Below, in pieces: positions 10,895 through 21,195 of a DNA stretch of 64,000 bases (positions within the stretch are counted from its first letter, which is position 1; each line of letters opens with the position of its first letter). The DNA lies in assembly GCF_000774145.1 (NCBI RefSeq), contig NZ_KN322983.1:776538-840537 (forward strand), given 5' to 3'. Position numbers and translations under genes: made by a program. The stretch is from Pseudomonas mediterranea CFBP 5447. GTDB lineage: Bacteria > Pseudomonadota > Gammaproteobacteria > Pseudomonadales > Pseudomonadaceae. Below the pieces are notes generated by a model. That model ran no database searches and was not told where the DNA came from. It saw only the letters and a list, made by a program, of their open reading frames with translations.

Positions 10895-10911
10895 CGGGTT
10901 CCACCGTAACC

Positions 10912-10940
10912 GGGCGCGCCTTTTAACCACAGGCGCGCCC
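10912..10940 (-). other. Stable hairpin between dctP and dctQ
   Basis: Perfect 9-bp GC-only stem (GGGCGCGCC and complement) with an 11-base loop, in the 76-base gap between the dctP stop and the dctQ start. Read on the gene strand it is not followed by a U-tract, so it is more likely an mRNA 3'-end stabiliser or processing structure than a terminator. Confidence 0.7.
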
Positions 10941-10970
10941 AGCCTTTTCATGAGTACAGATCGAGAGGGG

Positions 10971-11939
10971 TTACTGGACCGCTTCGATACGCTTGATCAG
11001 ATCGGCATAGGGCGCACCGTATTTGGCCCGGATCGGTGCGGTGGCGTCGTAGAAAGGTTTCTTGTCGACGGTGATGAACTCCACGCCGGCAGCCTTGAGT
11101 TTTTCTTCACTGGCGGCGGACTTCTTGTCCCACAGCACGCGTTCTTCAGCCTGGGCCGCCTTGGCGGCTTTTTTCACCATGTCCTGCTGCTCCGGCGTGA
11201 GTTTGTTCCAGGTGATTTTCGACATCACGATCGGCTCGGGCAGGATCAGGTGACCGGTCAGGCTGTAGAATTTGGCGTTCTGGTAGTGGTTGTGCTCGAG
11301 CATGGTCGGCGGGTTGTTTTCCGCGCCGTCGATCACGCCGGTCTGCAAGGCGCTGAAGATCTCGCCGGTGTCCATCGCAATACCGTTGCCGCCCATGGCG
11401 TTGATGGTCTCGATGAACATCGGGTTGCCCTGCACCCGAATCTTCATGCCCTTGAGGTCTTCGAGCTTGCGCACTGGTTTCTTGGTGTAGAGGTTGCGCG
11501 TGCCGCCGTCCATCCAGGCCAGGGCGACCAGGCCAAACTCGGAGTTGGTGATCCGGTCGAGGATCGCATCGCCTACTTCACCGTCGATGACGGCGCGCAT
11601 GTGGGCCTGGTCGCGGAAGATGAATGGCATGTTGAAGACGTTCACGTCCGGTACCACAGGGCCGACGATACCCAGGCTGACGCGAGACATCTGGATCGCG
11701 CCGGCTTGCATCTGCTCGATGACTTCTTTTTCAGAGCCCAGTACGCCACCTGGGAAATACTTGAACTTCAGCTCGCCGTTGCTCTCCTTTTCCAGGGTTT
11801 TACCCATGGATTCCTCGGCGACCACGGTCGGGTAGCCCTTGGGATGGATGTCGGCGATCTTGATATCGAGGGCATGAGCCGCCTGCGCCAGAAAGGCCAG
11901 GGGCAAAGCGGCGATCAAAAGCGTGCGTTTGAAATTCAT
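10971..11939 (-). CDS. dctP: TRAP transporter substrate-binding protein (DctP family)
   Basis: A 322-residue periplasmic binding protein. Residues 1-23 form a signal peptide ending in AQAAHA. The family motifs GMKIRVQGNPMFIE (with the carboxylate-binding Arg) and GAENNPPT are clear. The ATG at 11939 is chosen because a GGAG lies seven bases upstream (11947-11950). An in-frame TTG at 11945 would sit too close to it. An AACAACAA motif directly precedes that ribosome binding site. The cluster suggests galacturonate or glucuronate as ligand. Confidence 0.92.
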   Translation of the reverse strand: MNFKRTLLIAALPLAFLAQAAHALDIKIADIHPKGYPTVVAEESMGKTLEKESNGELKFKYFPGGVLGSEKEVIEQMQAGAIQMSRVSLGIVGPVVPDVNVFNMPFIFRDQAHMRAVIDGEVGDAILDRITNSEFGLVALAWMDGGTRNLYTKKPVRKLEDLKGMKIRVQGNPMFIETINAMGGNGIAMDTGEIFSALQTGVIDGAENNPPTMLEHNHYQNAKFYSLTGHLILPEPIVMSKITWNKLTPEQQDMVKKAAKAAQAEERVLWDKKSAASEEKLKAAGVEFITVDKKPFYDATAPIRAKYGAPYADLIKRIEAVQ

Positions 11940-11954
11940 GTTCAATCTCCAGTG

Positions 11955-11962
11955 TTGTTGTT
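11955..11962 (-). promoter_or_regulatory. Crc/Hfq-type CA motif upstream of dctP
   Basis: Read on the minus strand this is AACAACAA, a perfect AAnAAnAA, four bases before the GGAG ribosome binding site of dctP. Hfq with Crc blocks translation at such sites in Pseudomonas during growth on preferred carbon sources. Confidence 0.65.
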
Positions 11963-11996
11963 TTTATGTGCTCATCCGGTGAAGCGGCCATGCAGG

Positions 11997-12902
11997 TCAG
12001 TTTGTGGAGTGCTTCAATTCTCCGAATGCGGGTTCAGCGAGGCCCTTGACCCCAGGGTCGAGGGCGAACACGCCCCCGGCCAGGGATTGCGGGTCGTTGT
12101 CGTCGCCTGGGCGGATCGAGGTGACAAACAGGGTGTCCAGACGGCTGCCGCCAAAGGCGCACATCGTCGGTTTCTTCACCGGTACGGCCAGCGAACGGTC
12201 CAGTCGGCCATCCGGGGTGAAACGATGGATCAGCCCGGCGTCGTTGGCGCAGATCCAGTAGCAACCCTCGGCGTCCACGGCCGCGCCGTCGGGGCGGCCG
12301 GCCAACGGTTTCATATCGACGAACACACGCTGGTTGGAAGGCGTGCCGCTGTCGGTGTCGTAATCGAAAGCCCAGATCTGCTGCACCAGAGGGTGAGAGT
12401 CGGAGAGGTACATTGTCCGTCCATCCGGGCTGAAGCCGAGGCCGTTGGGCACGATGAAACCGCTCAACTGCGCCTCGACCGGGCTGCGTTGTCCCGCCTC
12501 ATAACGGTACAGCCGACCTTCGGCGGCGTTGGCGCCCATGTTCAGGACCATGCTGCCGGCCCAGAAACGCCCCTGACGGTCGCAGCGGCCATCGTTGAGG
12601 CGCATGTCGGCGCGGCTGTGCTCGACGCTGGCGCACAACTCACTGTCCAACGTCCCGTCGTCGTTGGGGTGCAAGCGAAAGAAACCGCTCTCCATGCCGG
12701 CCACCCAGCCACCGTCCCGGTGACGGGCGATACAGGCGAGCATTTCCGGCGTTCCCCAGCCCTTGAGTTGACCGGTCCCGGCGTTCCAGCACTGCAGGCC
12801 GCCGCTGGGGATGTCCACCCAATACAGCGCATTTTCCTCGGGGACCCACACCGGGCTTTCCCCAACGGCATTGCGTGCGTCGACTATCAATTCAGCTTGC
12901 AT
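11997..12902 (-). CDS. SMP-30/gluconolactonase family protein (probable aldarolactonase)
   Basis: A 301-residue six-bladed propeller of the SMP-30 family. Putative metal ligands are visible in order: Glu in GESPVW near residue 15, Asn in NDGRCDRQGRFW, Asn in VPNGLGFSPDG, and Asp in PDGAAVDAEG. The family hydrolyses sugar lactones. The gene is immediately downstream of uronate dehydrogenase, whose product is an aldarolactone, so that lactone is the likely substrate. Start at 12902 is supported by AAGGGA six bases upstream; an upstream in-frame ATG lacks a good site. Confidence 0.88.
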   Translation of the reverse strand: MQAELIVDARNAVGESPVWVPEENALYWVDIPSGGLQCWNAGTGQLKGWGTPEMLACIARHRDGGWVAGMESGFFRLHPNDDGTLDSELCASVEHSRADMRLNDGRCDRQGRFWAGSMVLNMGANAAEGRLYRYEAGQRSPVEAQLSGFIVPNGLGFSPDGRTMYLSDSHPLVQQIWAFDYDTDSGTPSNQRVFVDMKPLAGRPDGAAVDAEGCYWICANDAGLIHRFTPDGRLDRSLAVPVKKPTMCAFGGSRLDTLFVTSIRPGDDNDPQSLAGGVFALDPGVKGLAEPAFGELKHSTN

Positions 12903-12945
12903 GGTGATTCCCTTGTGCATTCGTATCCCATGAAATACAGGTGAA

Positions 12946-13767
12946 TCAGTCGTCGAACGGGCCGGCTGCCACGAAGGCGCCGCCCTGGTAGATCCGGGCC
13001 GGGTCATCGGCGGCCGGCATCGGCTGCGCTTCGACCTTGGCGCGGAAGATTTCGGAGCTGTCCTTGGGCTGGTAACCCAAGTGCGCGGCGTGGCTGTTGT
13101 CCCACCAGACATCACGGTTGGCGGACATGCCGTACACCACGGTGTGCCCGACTTGCGGGGTGTAGAGCGAGCATTCGATCAGATGGGTGAGGTCGTCGTA
13201 GCTCAGCCAGGTGCTCATCATCCGGCGGTTCTGGGGTTCGACGAACGACGAGCCGATGCGGATGCTGACAGTCTCGATGCCGTAGCGGTCGAAGTAGAAA
13301 CTGGCCATGTCTTCGCCGTAGGACTTGGACAGGCCGTAGTAGCCATCCGGACGGCGAGGGGAGAGAGCGTCGAGGGCTTCGTCCTGCTTGTAGAAACCGA
13401 TGACGTGGTTGGAGCTGGCGAAAATGACCCGTTTGACGCCGTGCTTGCGAGCGGCTTCATAGATGTGGAACACACCGCTGATGTTGGCGCCGAGGATTTC
13501 TTCGAACGGGCGCTCTACCGAAACCCCACCGAAATGCAGGATCGCATCGACGCCCTCCACCAGCTGATGCACCGCCTGTTTATCGGACAGGTCGCACAGC
13601 ACCACTTCCTCGCTTTCATCGATGGCCGGGGTCATGTTGGCGATGTCCGAGAGGCGAATGTGCCGGGCGAAAGGCTTGAGGCGTTCGCGCAGGACCTTGC
13701 CCAGGCCGCCGGCGGCACCGGTCAGCAACAAGCGATTGAACGGGTGACGAATGTGTGTGGTAGTCAT
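12946..13767 (-). CDS. udh: Uronate dehydrogenase
   Basis: A 273-residue extended short-chain dehydrogenase. The NAD-binding TGAAGGLG spans residues 16-23, SSNHVIGFY follows near 118, and the catalytic Tyr144/Lys148 lie in YYGLSK. The C-terminal VWWDNSHAAHLGY and QGGAFVAAGPF segments closely match uronate dehydrogenases of P. syringae and P. putida as remembered. These oxidise galacturonate or glucuronate to the aldarolactone with NAD+. The neighbours (TRAP transporter, lactonase, porin) fit this role. Confidence 0.92.
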   Translation of the reverse strand: MTTTHIRHPFNRLLLTGAAGGLGKVLRERLKPFARHIRLSDIANMTPAIDESEEVVLCDLSDKQAVHQLVEGVDAILHFGGVSVERPFEEILGANISGVFHIYEAARKHGVKRVIFASSNHVIGFYKQDEALDALSPRRPDGYYGLSKSYGEDMASFYFDRYGIETVSIRIGSSFVEPQNRRMMSTWLSYDDLTHLIECSLYTPQVGHTVVYGMSANRDVWWDNSHAAHLGYQPKDSSEIFRAKVEAQPMPAADDPARIYQGGAFVAAGPFDD

Positions 13768-13854
13768 GGAATTACCTGAGCGAACAGTGAGAGGTATCAG
13801 TTATAGGTTGCCGTTTGACCGCTGGAAAATATCCTTGTCCTTTTGCTGATGTCC

Positions 13855-14001
13855 CCTGTGGGAGCGAGCTTGCTCGCGAAAGCGGTGGGGCAGCTTGCAT
13901 GGATGTTGGATGTACCGCCGCCATCGCGAGCAGGCTCGCTCCCACAGTGGTTCAGTGATGCCTGCCATCATCCCTGTGGGAGCGAGCCTGCTCGCGATGA
14001 C
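13855..14001. repeat. REPIN plus a solitary REP, GTGGGAGCGAGC type
   Basis: A facing pair at 13857-13945 and one extra copy at 13975-13998, in the 279-base gap between udh and the porin gene. The gap otherwise shows nothing recognisable. Confidence 0.9.
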
Positions 14002-14046
14002 GGCAGTCCAAACGCCATCTGATCCAGCAGACCCACCCCAGCCGCC

Positions 14047-15348
14047 TTACAACAAGCTGATCGGGTAGCTGATAAAGATCCGGTTCTCATCGAACTCATT
14101 GGTGCTGAAGTCCCGACGCAACGACGAATTGCGCCACTTCACATTGAGGTTCTTCAGCGCACCGCTCTGCACGGTGTACGCCAGTTCGCTTTCACGGCCC
14201 CATTCCTTACCGTCGTCCACCGTGGCGGTGTGCACGTTGTCGCCGCTGATGTAGCGGTTCATCAGGGTCAGGCCCGGCACGCCGACGGCAGCGAAGTTGA
14301 AGTCGTGGCGCACTTGCCAGGATTTTTCCCTGGCGTTGTCGTAGCTGGAGTTGTAGCTGTCGTTGGCCAGGGTGCCGCCGCTGGTGCCGTTGACGCGCAT
14401 CCAGGCATCGTCGCCGCTGAGTTTCTGCAGGCCGACGTAGAAGGTGTTGCCCCCGTACTTGGCCGAGAGCATGGCGAAGGCGGTCTTGTTGTCCAGGTCG
14501 CCGGCCAGGGCGCTGCCGTTTTCCTTGCCGATGAAGTAGCCGAGGTTGGCGCCCAGGGTCCAGTCGCCGATGGGCTGGCTGTGGGTCAGGTTGAAATACT
14601 GCTGTTGGTAGATGTCGCTCAGTTCCGCGTACCAGACGCCGACCTGGGTGCGTTTGTCGTTGAAGGCGTATTCACCGCCGCCGAAGTTGAAACGATCGGA
14701 GGTGAAGGCTGGGCGGCCGTTCATGAACATGTCTTCCATGCTCGCATCGTTGCGCGGACTGTTGCCGCGGAACTGGCCGCCGTAGAGGCTCAGGCCGCTG
14801 ATTTCGGTGGAGGTGACCTGGCCGCCGCGGAAGGTTTGCGGCAGGGAGCGACCGTCGTCGGAACGCAGGATCGGCAACACCGGCATCCATTCGCCGACCT
14901 TCAATTCAGTCTTCGACACCTTGGCCTTGAGGGCCACGCCGAGGCGACCGAAGTCATCGGCCGGACGGCCGTCATCGTGGACCGGCAGCAACTGGGTGCC
15001 GGCGGTGCCTTTGCCGCCATCGAGCTTGATCGAGTACAGGCCCAGCACGTCCATGCCGAACCCCACCATGCCCTGGGTGAAACCGGACTTGGCGTCGAGG
15101 ATGAAGCTCTGGGTCCATTCCTCGGCCTTGCCCTGGGCGTTGTTCGGGTTGGTGAAGTTGCGGTTGAAATAGGCGTTGCGCAGGTTCAACGTGGCCTTGG
15201 CGTCATCGACGAAACCTTCGGCATGGGCGACGGTTGGCAGGAACGCGGCCAGGCCGCTGCAACCGAGCAACAGCATTGCGGGACTGGAATGGAGAAGAGT
15301 ACGGCGGGTTGGACGGTGGACGGGCGAAAAACGGACGCGTGTGCTCAC
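14047..15348 (-). CDS. OprD-family outer-membrane porin
   Basis: A 433-residue porin. A basic N-terminus and hydrophobic stretch form a signal peptide ending near residue 43 (PTVAHA), followed by EGFVDDAKATLNLRNAYFNR, the standard OprD opening. Alternating beta-strand patterning runs to the C-terminus. The start is a GTG at 15348 with GGGAG eight bases upstream. An AACAACAA motif lies just ahead of that site. Next to udh and the TRAP genes it probably admits uronates or aldarates; the substrate is inferred from context only. Confidence 0.9.
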   Translation of the reverse strand: MSTRVRFSPVHRPTRRTLLHSSPAMLLLGCSGLAAFLPTVAHAEGFVDDAKATLNLRNAYFNRNFTNPNNAQGKAEEWTQSFILDAKSGFTQGMVGFGMDVLGLYSIKLDGGKGTAGTQLLPVHDDGRPADDFGRLGVALKAKVSKTELKVGEWMPVLPILRSDDGRSLPQTFRGGQVTSTEISGLSLYGGQFRGNSPRNDASMEDMFMNGRPAFTSDRFNFGGGEYAFNDKRTQVGVWYAELSDIYQQQYFNLTHSQPIGDWTLGANLGYFIGKENGSALAGDLDNKTAFAMLSAKYGGNTFYVGLQKLSGDDAWMRVNGTSGGTLANDSYNSSYDNAREKSWQVRHDFNFAAVGVPGLTLMNRYISGDNVHTATVDDGKEWGRESELAYTVQSGALKNLNVKWRNSSLRRDFSTNEFDENRIFISYPISLL

Positions 15349-15368
15349 TATGACGGCTCCCTACTTTT

Positions 15369-15376
15369 TTGTTGTT
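15369..15376 (-). promoter_or_regulatory. Crc/Hfq-type CA motif upstream of the OprD porin
   Basis: Minus-strand AACAACAA (AAnAAnAA) 20 bases upstream of the GTG start and just ahead of its GGGAG. The surrounding ATAAAAACAACAA string also occurs before dctP. Confidence 0.65.
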
Positions 15377-15381
15377 TTTAT

Positions 15382-15402
15382 TTGTCATACGTCGTCGTAC
15401 AA
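15382..15402. promoter_or_regulatory. Inverted repeat upstream of the OprD porin (candidate operator)
   Basis: Arms TTGTCATAC and GTCGTACAA around GTC; on opposite strands both read TTGTnnnAC. The spacing resembles GntR/FCD-type operators of sugar-acid regulators. No regulator of that family lies in the window. Confidence 0.35.
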
Positions 15403-15845
15403 CATGAGGCGGATTATTTGTGGGCCGTTGCGCGTTGTCAACTGGCCATAATCGGAATTATCCAATTGGGCGATGCTTGAAAATGAGCTGGGTCAATGGT
15501 TGCAGCGAAGGAAAGTGCAGGACGAGGCCTTGGCGGCGGCTCATGGCGGGCAGCAGCCGAGCCTGAAGGGTTATGCGATGACTGGTCTAAGACATTGGTC
15601 GAATGGTCCCCTTGAAGCACCTCAGTTTCTGTGGCGAGGGGATTTATCCCCGCTGGGGTGCGAAGCAGCCCTAATTACAGAGACCTGGATGCATCAGACA
15701 TATTGTGCGAGTGCCTAGGGGGCTGCTTCACAGCCCAGCGGGGATAAATCCCCTCGCCACAAGGAGCGACTCCCGCAGGGACTCGCGGTGTTTTCGACAG
15801 TGGGTGAATGCTAGTCTTGGGCATCGCTGTTGCCAGGGAGCCCTC
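15403..15845. other. Intergenic region between the porin and TetR genes
   Basis: 443 bases with no supported gene. The first 220 bases hold AT-rich sequence (CATAATCGGAATTATCC near 15446) that may carry the porin promoter. The rest is the REPIN at 15631-15760 and the leader of the TetR gene. Short frames here lack codon or family support. Confidence 0.6.
15631..15760. repeat. REPIN, GTGGCGAGGGGATTTATCCCC variant
   Basis: Arms GTGGCGAGGGGATTTATCCC and complement at the two ends, with inner complementary GCTGGG(N)GCGAAGCAGCC-type stems and a central loop of about 50 bases. A distinct subfamily from the other copies. Confidence 0.88.
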
Positions 15846-16466
15846 ATGGGCAATCACAAGATCGAGATTCGTCGCAGTAACGTCGAGAAAATCCTGTTGG
15901 CCGCGGAGAAGGTCTTTGCCGAGAAAGGCTTCGGCAGCACCGCCATGGCCGACATCGCGGCTGAAGTGCAGTTGCCCCGTTCCAACCTGCATTATTACTT
16001 CAGCACCAAGAGCGAGCTGTACAGTGCCGTGCTGTTCGACCTGCTGGAAGTCTGGAAGCAGGACGCCTTGTGCTTCGAAATGTTCGACGATCCGCGGGTG
16101 GTGCTCAGCAGTTATATCCGCGCCAAGATGAACCACTCCCGCAGCCGGCCTTATGGCTCGAAGGTCTGGGCCAACGAAGTGATCCATGGCGCGCCCGCGC
16201 TGGGGCAGGCGCTGGACGCCAGCCTCTATGAATGGGCCAAGATGAAGGAAGCGAAGATTCGCCAGTGGGTGGAGGACAAACGCATCCTGCCGGTGGAGCC
16301 CTCGAGCCTGCTCTACATGATCTGGGCTTCGACCCAGCACTACGCTGACTTCGATCACCAGATCAACATCCTCAACGATCACCAGCCGTTGTCGGACATG
16401 CAGTTCGAGCGGGCGGTGCAGACGGTGACCGGGGTGATTTTGCGGGGGATCGGGTTGGAGCCTTGA
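15846..16466 (+). CDS. TetR-family regulator (RutR-like)
   Basis: A 206-residue repressor-type protein. Residues about 10-60 form the TetR helix-turn-helix (KILLAAEKVFAEKGFG, then MADIAAEVQLPRSNLHYYF). The C-terminal domain with YGSKVWANEVIHGAP and IWASTQHYADFDHQI is of the RutR/YcdC type, which in E. coli senses pyrimidines. It is convergent with preA and borders the pyrimidine-degradation cluster, so it is the obvious candidate regulator. No RutR-type TTGACCA palindrome was found in the gaps I read. Confidence 0.85.
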   Translation: MGNHKIEIRRSNVEKILLAAEKVFAEKGFGSTAMADIAAEVQLPRSNLHYYFSTKSELYSAVLFDLLEVWKQDALCFEMFDDPRVVLSSYIRAKMNHSRSRPYGSKVWANEVIHGAPALGQALDASLYEWAKMKEAKIRQWVEDKRILPVEPSSLLYMIWASTQHYADFDHQINILNDHQPLSDMQFERAVQTVTGVILRGIGLEP

Positions 16467-16490
16467 AACTGGGGTGTGGCTGAGGGCGTC

Positions 16491-16555
16491 ATCGCGAGCA
16501 GGCTCGCTCCCACATTGGAAATGCGATCCCCCGTGGGAGCGAGCCTGCTCGCGAT
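16491..16555. repeat. REP pair, outward orientation
   Basis: ATCGCGAGCAGGCTCGC and its complement around a short TTGGAAATGCGATCCC spacer. The spacer is shared with the copies at 19297 and 22687, all inside the pyrimidine cluster. Confidence 0.9.
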
Positions 16556-16580
16556 GGCGCCAGTCCAGGCACCTCTGCCC

Positions 16581-17855
16581 TCAAACCGCTACATGATAGG
16601 GATTGCGCGGATCATGATCCCAATCCAGAAACGGCTTGCCCGTCTCCACCGGCACCATCTCGATGCAATCCTGTACCGGGCAGGTGATCTGGCACAGGTT
16701 GCAACCTACGCATTCTTCATCGATCACTTCATATTTGCGCGTTCCGTCAGTTTGCCTGTGGCTGGCGATGGCCTGGTGCGAGGTGTCTTCACAGGCGATG
16801 TGGCAGCGGCCGCAACCGATGCAGGCCTCCTGGTCGATCCTGGCGATGACCTGGTAGTTGATGTCCAGGTATTTCCAATCGGTGGTGTTGCCTACCGCAC
16901 GACCGGAGAACGCCTGGAGGTTGGCGTGGCCCTGGCTGTCCATCCAGCGTGACAGGCCGTCCTTCATCTCTTCGACGATGCGAAAACCGTGCAGCATCGC
17001 CGCCGTGCACACCTGCACCGCGCCGCTGCCCAGGGCGATGAATTCCGCGGCATCGCGCCAACTGCCGATGCCGCCGATGCCGCAGATGGGCAAGCCGCGG
17101 GTCTGCGGGTCACGGGCGATTTCCGCCACCATGTTCAGCGCAATCGGCTTGACCGCCGAGCCGCAGTAACCCCCGTGGGTGCTCTGGCTGCCGACGGTGG
17201 GCAGCGCGACCATCCGCTCCAGGTCGACGCTGGTGATGGAGTTGATGGTGTTGATCAGCGACACCGCATCCGCGCCACCGCGATGGGCCGCCCGGGCGGC
17301 GACGCGGATGTCGGTGATGTTCGGCGTGAGCTTGACGATCACCGGCAGCGAGCAATAGGTCTTGCACCAGCGGGTCACTTGTTCGACGTACTCTGGCACC
17401 TGGCCGACCGCCGCGCCCATGCCCCGTTCGGGCATGCCGTGGGGGCAACCGAAGTTCAGTTCGATACCGTCGGCACCGGTGGCTTCCACCAGGGGCAGGA
17501 TGTGTTTCCACGACGCTTCGACACAGGGCACCATCAGTGACACGATCAACGCCCGGTCCGGCCAGTCCTTTTTCACCTGGGTGATTTCCCGCAGGTTGAT
17601 CTCCAGGGAGCGGTCGGTGATCAGCTCGATGTTATTGATACCCAGCACCTCGCGATTGGCGCCGAAGTGCGCCGAGTAGCGCGACGACACATTCACCGCC
17701 GCCGGGTCTTCCCCCAGGGTTTTCCAGACCACGCCACCCCAGCCGGCCTCGAAGGCACGCACCACGTTGTAGGCCTTGTCGGTGGGTGGCGCGGAGGCCA
17801 GCCAGAACGGGTTGGGGGCTTTGATGCCGGCGAAGACAATCGACAGATCGGCCAT
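16581..17855 (-). CDS. preA: NAD-dependent dihydropyrimidine dehydrogenase subunit PreA
   Basis: A 424-residue protein reducing uracil and thymine to the 5,6-dihydro forms, together with PreT. The N-terminal FMN-binding TIM barrel resembles class 1B dihydroorotate dehydrogenase (NPFWLASAPPTDKAYNV; the active-site cysteine in NFGCPHGMPERGMGAA near residue 140). The C-terminus has two 4Fe-4S motifs, CIGCGRCHIAC and CVGCNLCQITC. It follows preT directly: the preT stop ends one base before this ATG. Confidence 0.95.
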   Translation of the reverse strand: MADLSIVFAGIKAPNPFWLASAPPTDKAYNVVRAFEAGWGGVVWKTLGEDPAAVNVSSRYSAHFGANREVLGINNIELITDRSLEINLREITQVKKDWPDRALIVSLMVPCVEASWKHILPLVEATGADGIELNFGCPHGMPERGMGAAVGQVPEYVEQVTRWCKTYCSLPVIVKLTPNITDIRVAARAAHRGGADAVSLINTINSITSVDLERMVALPTVGSQSTHGGYCGSAVKPIALNMVAEIARDPQTRGLPICGIGGIGSWRDAAEFIALGSGAVQVCTAAMLHGFRIVEEMKDGLSRWMDSQGHANLQAFSGRAVGNTTDWKYLDINYQVIARIDQEACIGCGRCHIACEDTSHQAIASHRQTDGTRKYEVIDEECVGCNLCQITCPVQDCIEMVPVETGKPFLDWDHDPRNPYHVAV

Positions 17856-19223
17856 TTACGCAGCCTCCACGTTGAGCATGAGTTGGGCATTGATCGCCTC
17901 GGCGGCGAGCTTGCCGTGCTGTACTGCCTGTACGGTGAGGTCCTGGTCCAGGCTGGTGCAATCGCCGCCGGCATACACGCCGGGGATGCTGGTGCGCAGG
18001 TGTTCGTCCACCAGGATCCGCCCGTCCTGGCGCTTGAGTTCCCGGGCCAATGGGTCCGCCAGCGCGTCCTCGTCGAAAGCCTGGCCGATGGCCTTGAAAA
18101 TGCCGTCGGCGGGCAGGTCGAAGGTTTCGGCGTCGATGACCAGCCGACCGTTTTCCAGGTGGGTGCGGGAGAAGCGCATGCCCCGCACGTGGCCAGCGTC
18201 GTCGAGCAGCACCTGTTGCGGTTGGGCCCAGGTCAGCAGGCGGACCTGATTGGCCTTGGCGATGTCCTGCTCATGGCCGGTCGCGCCCATGTCCTCCAGA
18301 CCGCGACGGTAGACCAGCGTGACGTCCCGGGCGCCGAGACGGGCCATCTGCACGGCCATGTCGATGGCGGTGTTGCCGGCACCGAGCACGATGCAGCGGT
18401 CGGCCAACGGCAACTGACTGAGATCATGGGCCTGGCGCAGCTCGCGGATGTACTCGGTGGCGGCCAGCAGCCCCGGCGCTTGCTCATCGCTCAGGCCCAG
18501 TTGTTTGCTGGCGGCCAGGCCGAGGCCGAGGAACGCCGCGTCGAACTGTTGGTGCAGGTCGCTCAGGCTGAGGTTTTCCCCCAGCTTCTGGCCGTGGCGG
18601 ATTTCGATGCCGCCGATCTCCAGCAGGAAGTCAAGTTCGCGCTGGGCGTAATCGTCCACCAGTTTGTACTTGGCGATCCCGTATTCGTTGAGGCCGCCGG
18701 CCTTGTCCCGGGCCTCGAAAATCACCACGTCATGGCCGTGCATCGCACTGCGGTGAGCGCAGGACAGGCCCGCCGGGCCGGCACCGACCACGGCGATACG
18801 CTTGCCGCTGGCGGCAGCCCGTTTGAACGGGTGTTCGCTGAAGTGGGCATTGTCCACGGCGTAGCGCTGCAACAGGCCGATCAACACCGGGGCGCATTCG
18901 TGGCTGTTGTTGCGCACGCAGGCTTGCTGGCAGAGGATTTCCGTAGGGCAGACCCGGGCGCAACTGCCGCCGAGGATGTTGGCCGAGAGAATCTTCTGGG
19001 CCGCGCCCTGGACATTGTCCTGGTGGATGTTGCGAATGAACGAAGGAATATCGATGTCGCTCGGGCAAGCGTTCACGCAGGGGGCGTCGTAGCAATACAG
19101 ACACCGGGACGCCTCCAGATGGGCTTGCCGGGCGTTGAGTGGTGGCGCCAGGTCACTGAAGCGGGCGGCGAGGGTGGTCGGGTCTTCCAGAGAGTGGGGA
19201 AGGTGGCTCAAGGGCTGGATCAT
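17856..19223 (-). CDS. preT: NAD(P)H-binding dihydropyrimidine dehydrogenase subunit PreT
   Basis: A 455-residue electron-transfer subunit of the GltD-like family. The N-terminal part carries two cysteine clusters for Fe-S centres (CLYCYDAPCVNACP and CARVCPTEILCQQAC), then an FAD motif VVGAGPAGLS near residue 145 and an NAD(P) motif VLGAGNTAIDMA near 285. The ATG at 19223 begins MIQPLSHLPHS; the longer open frame upstream runs into a REP element. It passes electrons from NAD(P)H to PreA. Confidence 0.93.
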   Translation of the reverse strand: MIQPLSHLPHSLEDPTTLAARFSDLAPPLNARQAHLEASRCLYCYDAPCVNACPSDIDIPSFIRNIHQDNVQGAAQKILSANILGGSCARVCPTEILCQQACVRNNSHECAPVLIGLLQRYAVDNAHFSEHPFKRAAASGKRIAVVGAGPAGLSCAHRSAMHGHDVVIFEARDKAGGLNEYGIAKYKLVDDYAQRELDFLLEIGGIEIRHGQKLGENLSLSDLHQQFDAAFLGLGLAASKQLGLSDEQAPGLLAATEYIRELRQAHDLSQLPLADRCIVLGAGNTAIDMAVQMARLGARDVTLVYRRGLEDMGATGHEQDIAKANQVRLLTWAQPQQVLLDDAGHVRGMRFSRTHLENGRLVIDAETFDLPADGIFKAIGQAFDEDALADPLARELKRQDGRILVDEHLRTSIPGVYAGGDCTSLDQDLTVQAVQHGKLAAEAINAQLMLNVEAA

Positions 19224-19296
19224 GGAATGGGCCTCACGGTGTTGGAGGTGCTGCCTCTGGTGGGCAGTGTCTTTTTTTGGGGCCTGCGCTGGCCTC

Positions 19297-19361
19297 ATCG
19301 CGAGCAGGCTCGCTCCCACATTTGAAATGCGGTTCCCTGTGGGAGCGAGCCTGCTCGCGAT
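19297..19361. repeat. REP pair, outward orientation
   Basis: ATCGCGAGCAGGCTCGC and complement around the TTTGAAATGCGGTTCCC spacer. Located between the dihydropyrimidinase stop and the preT start, so it would be within the mRNA if those genes are cotranscribed. Confidence 0.9.
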
Positions 19362-19377
19362 AGGCCGACGGCCGCTT

Positions 19378-21195
<1,818 letters not shown>

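Noticed and set aside
10863..12944. 693-codon open frame antisense to dctP and the SMP-30 gene
   Set aside because: Covers two well-supported genes on the minus strand; no recognisable domain.
15473..15718. 81-codon open frame upstream of the TetR gene
   Set aside because: Its C-terminal half translates a REPIN and the rest matches no family; no ribosome binding site.
17667..19325. 552-codon open frame antisense to preT
   Set aside because: PreT has all cofactor motifs on the minus strand; this frame has none.
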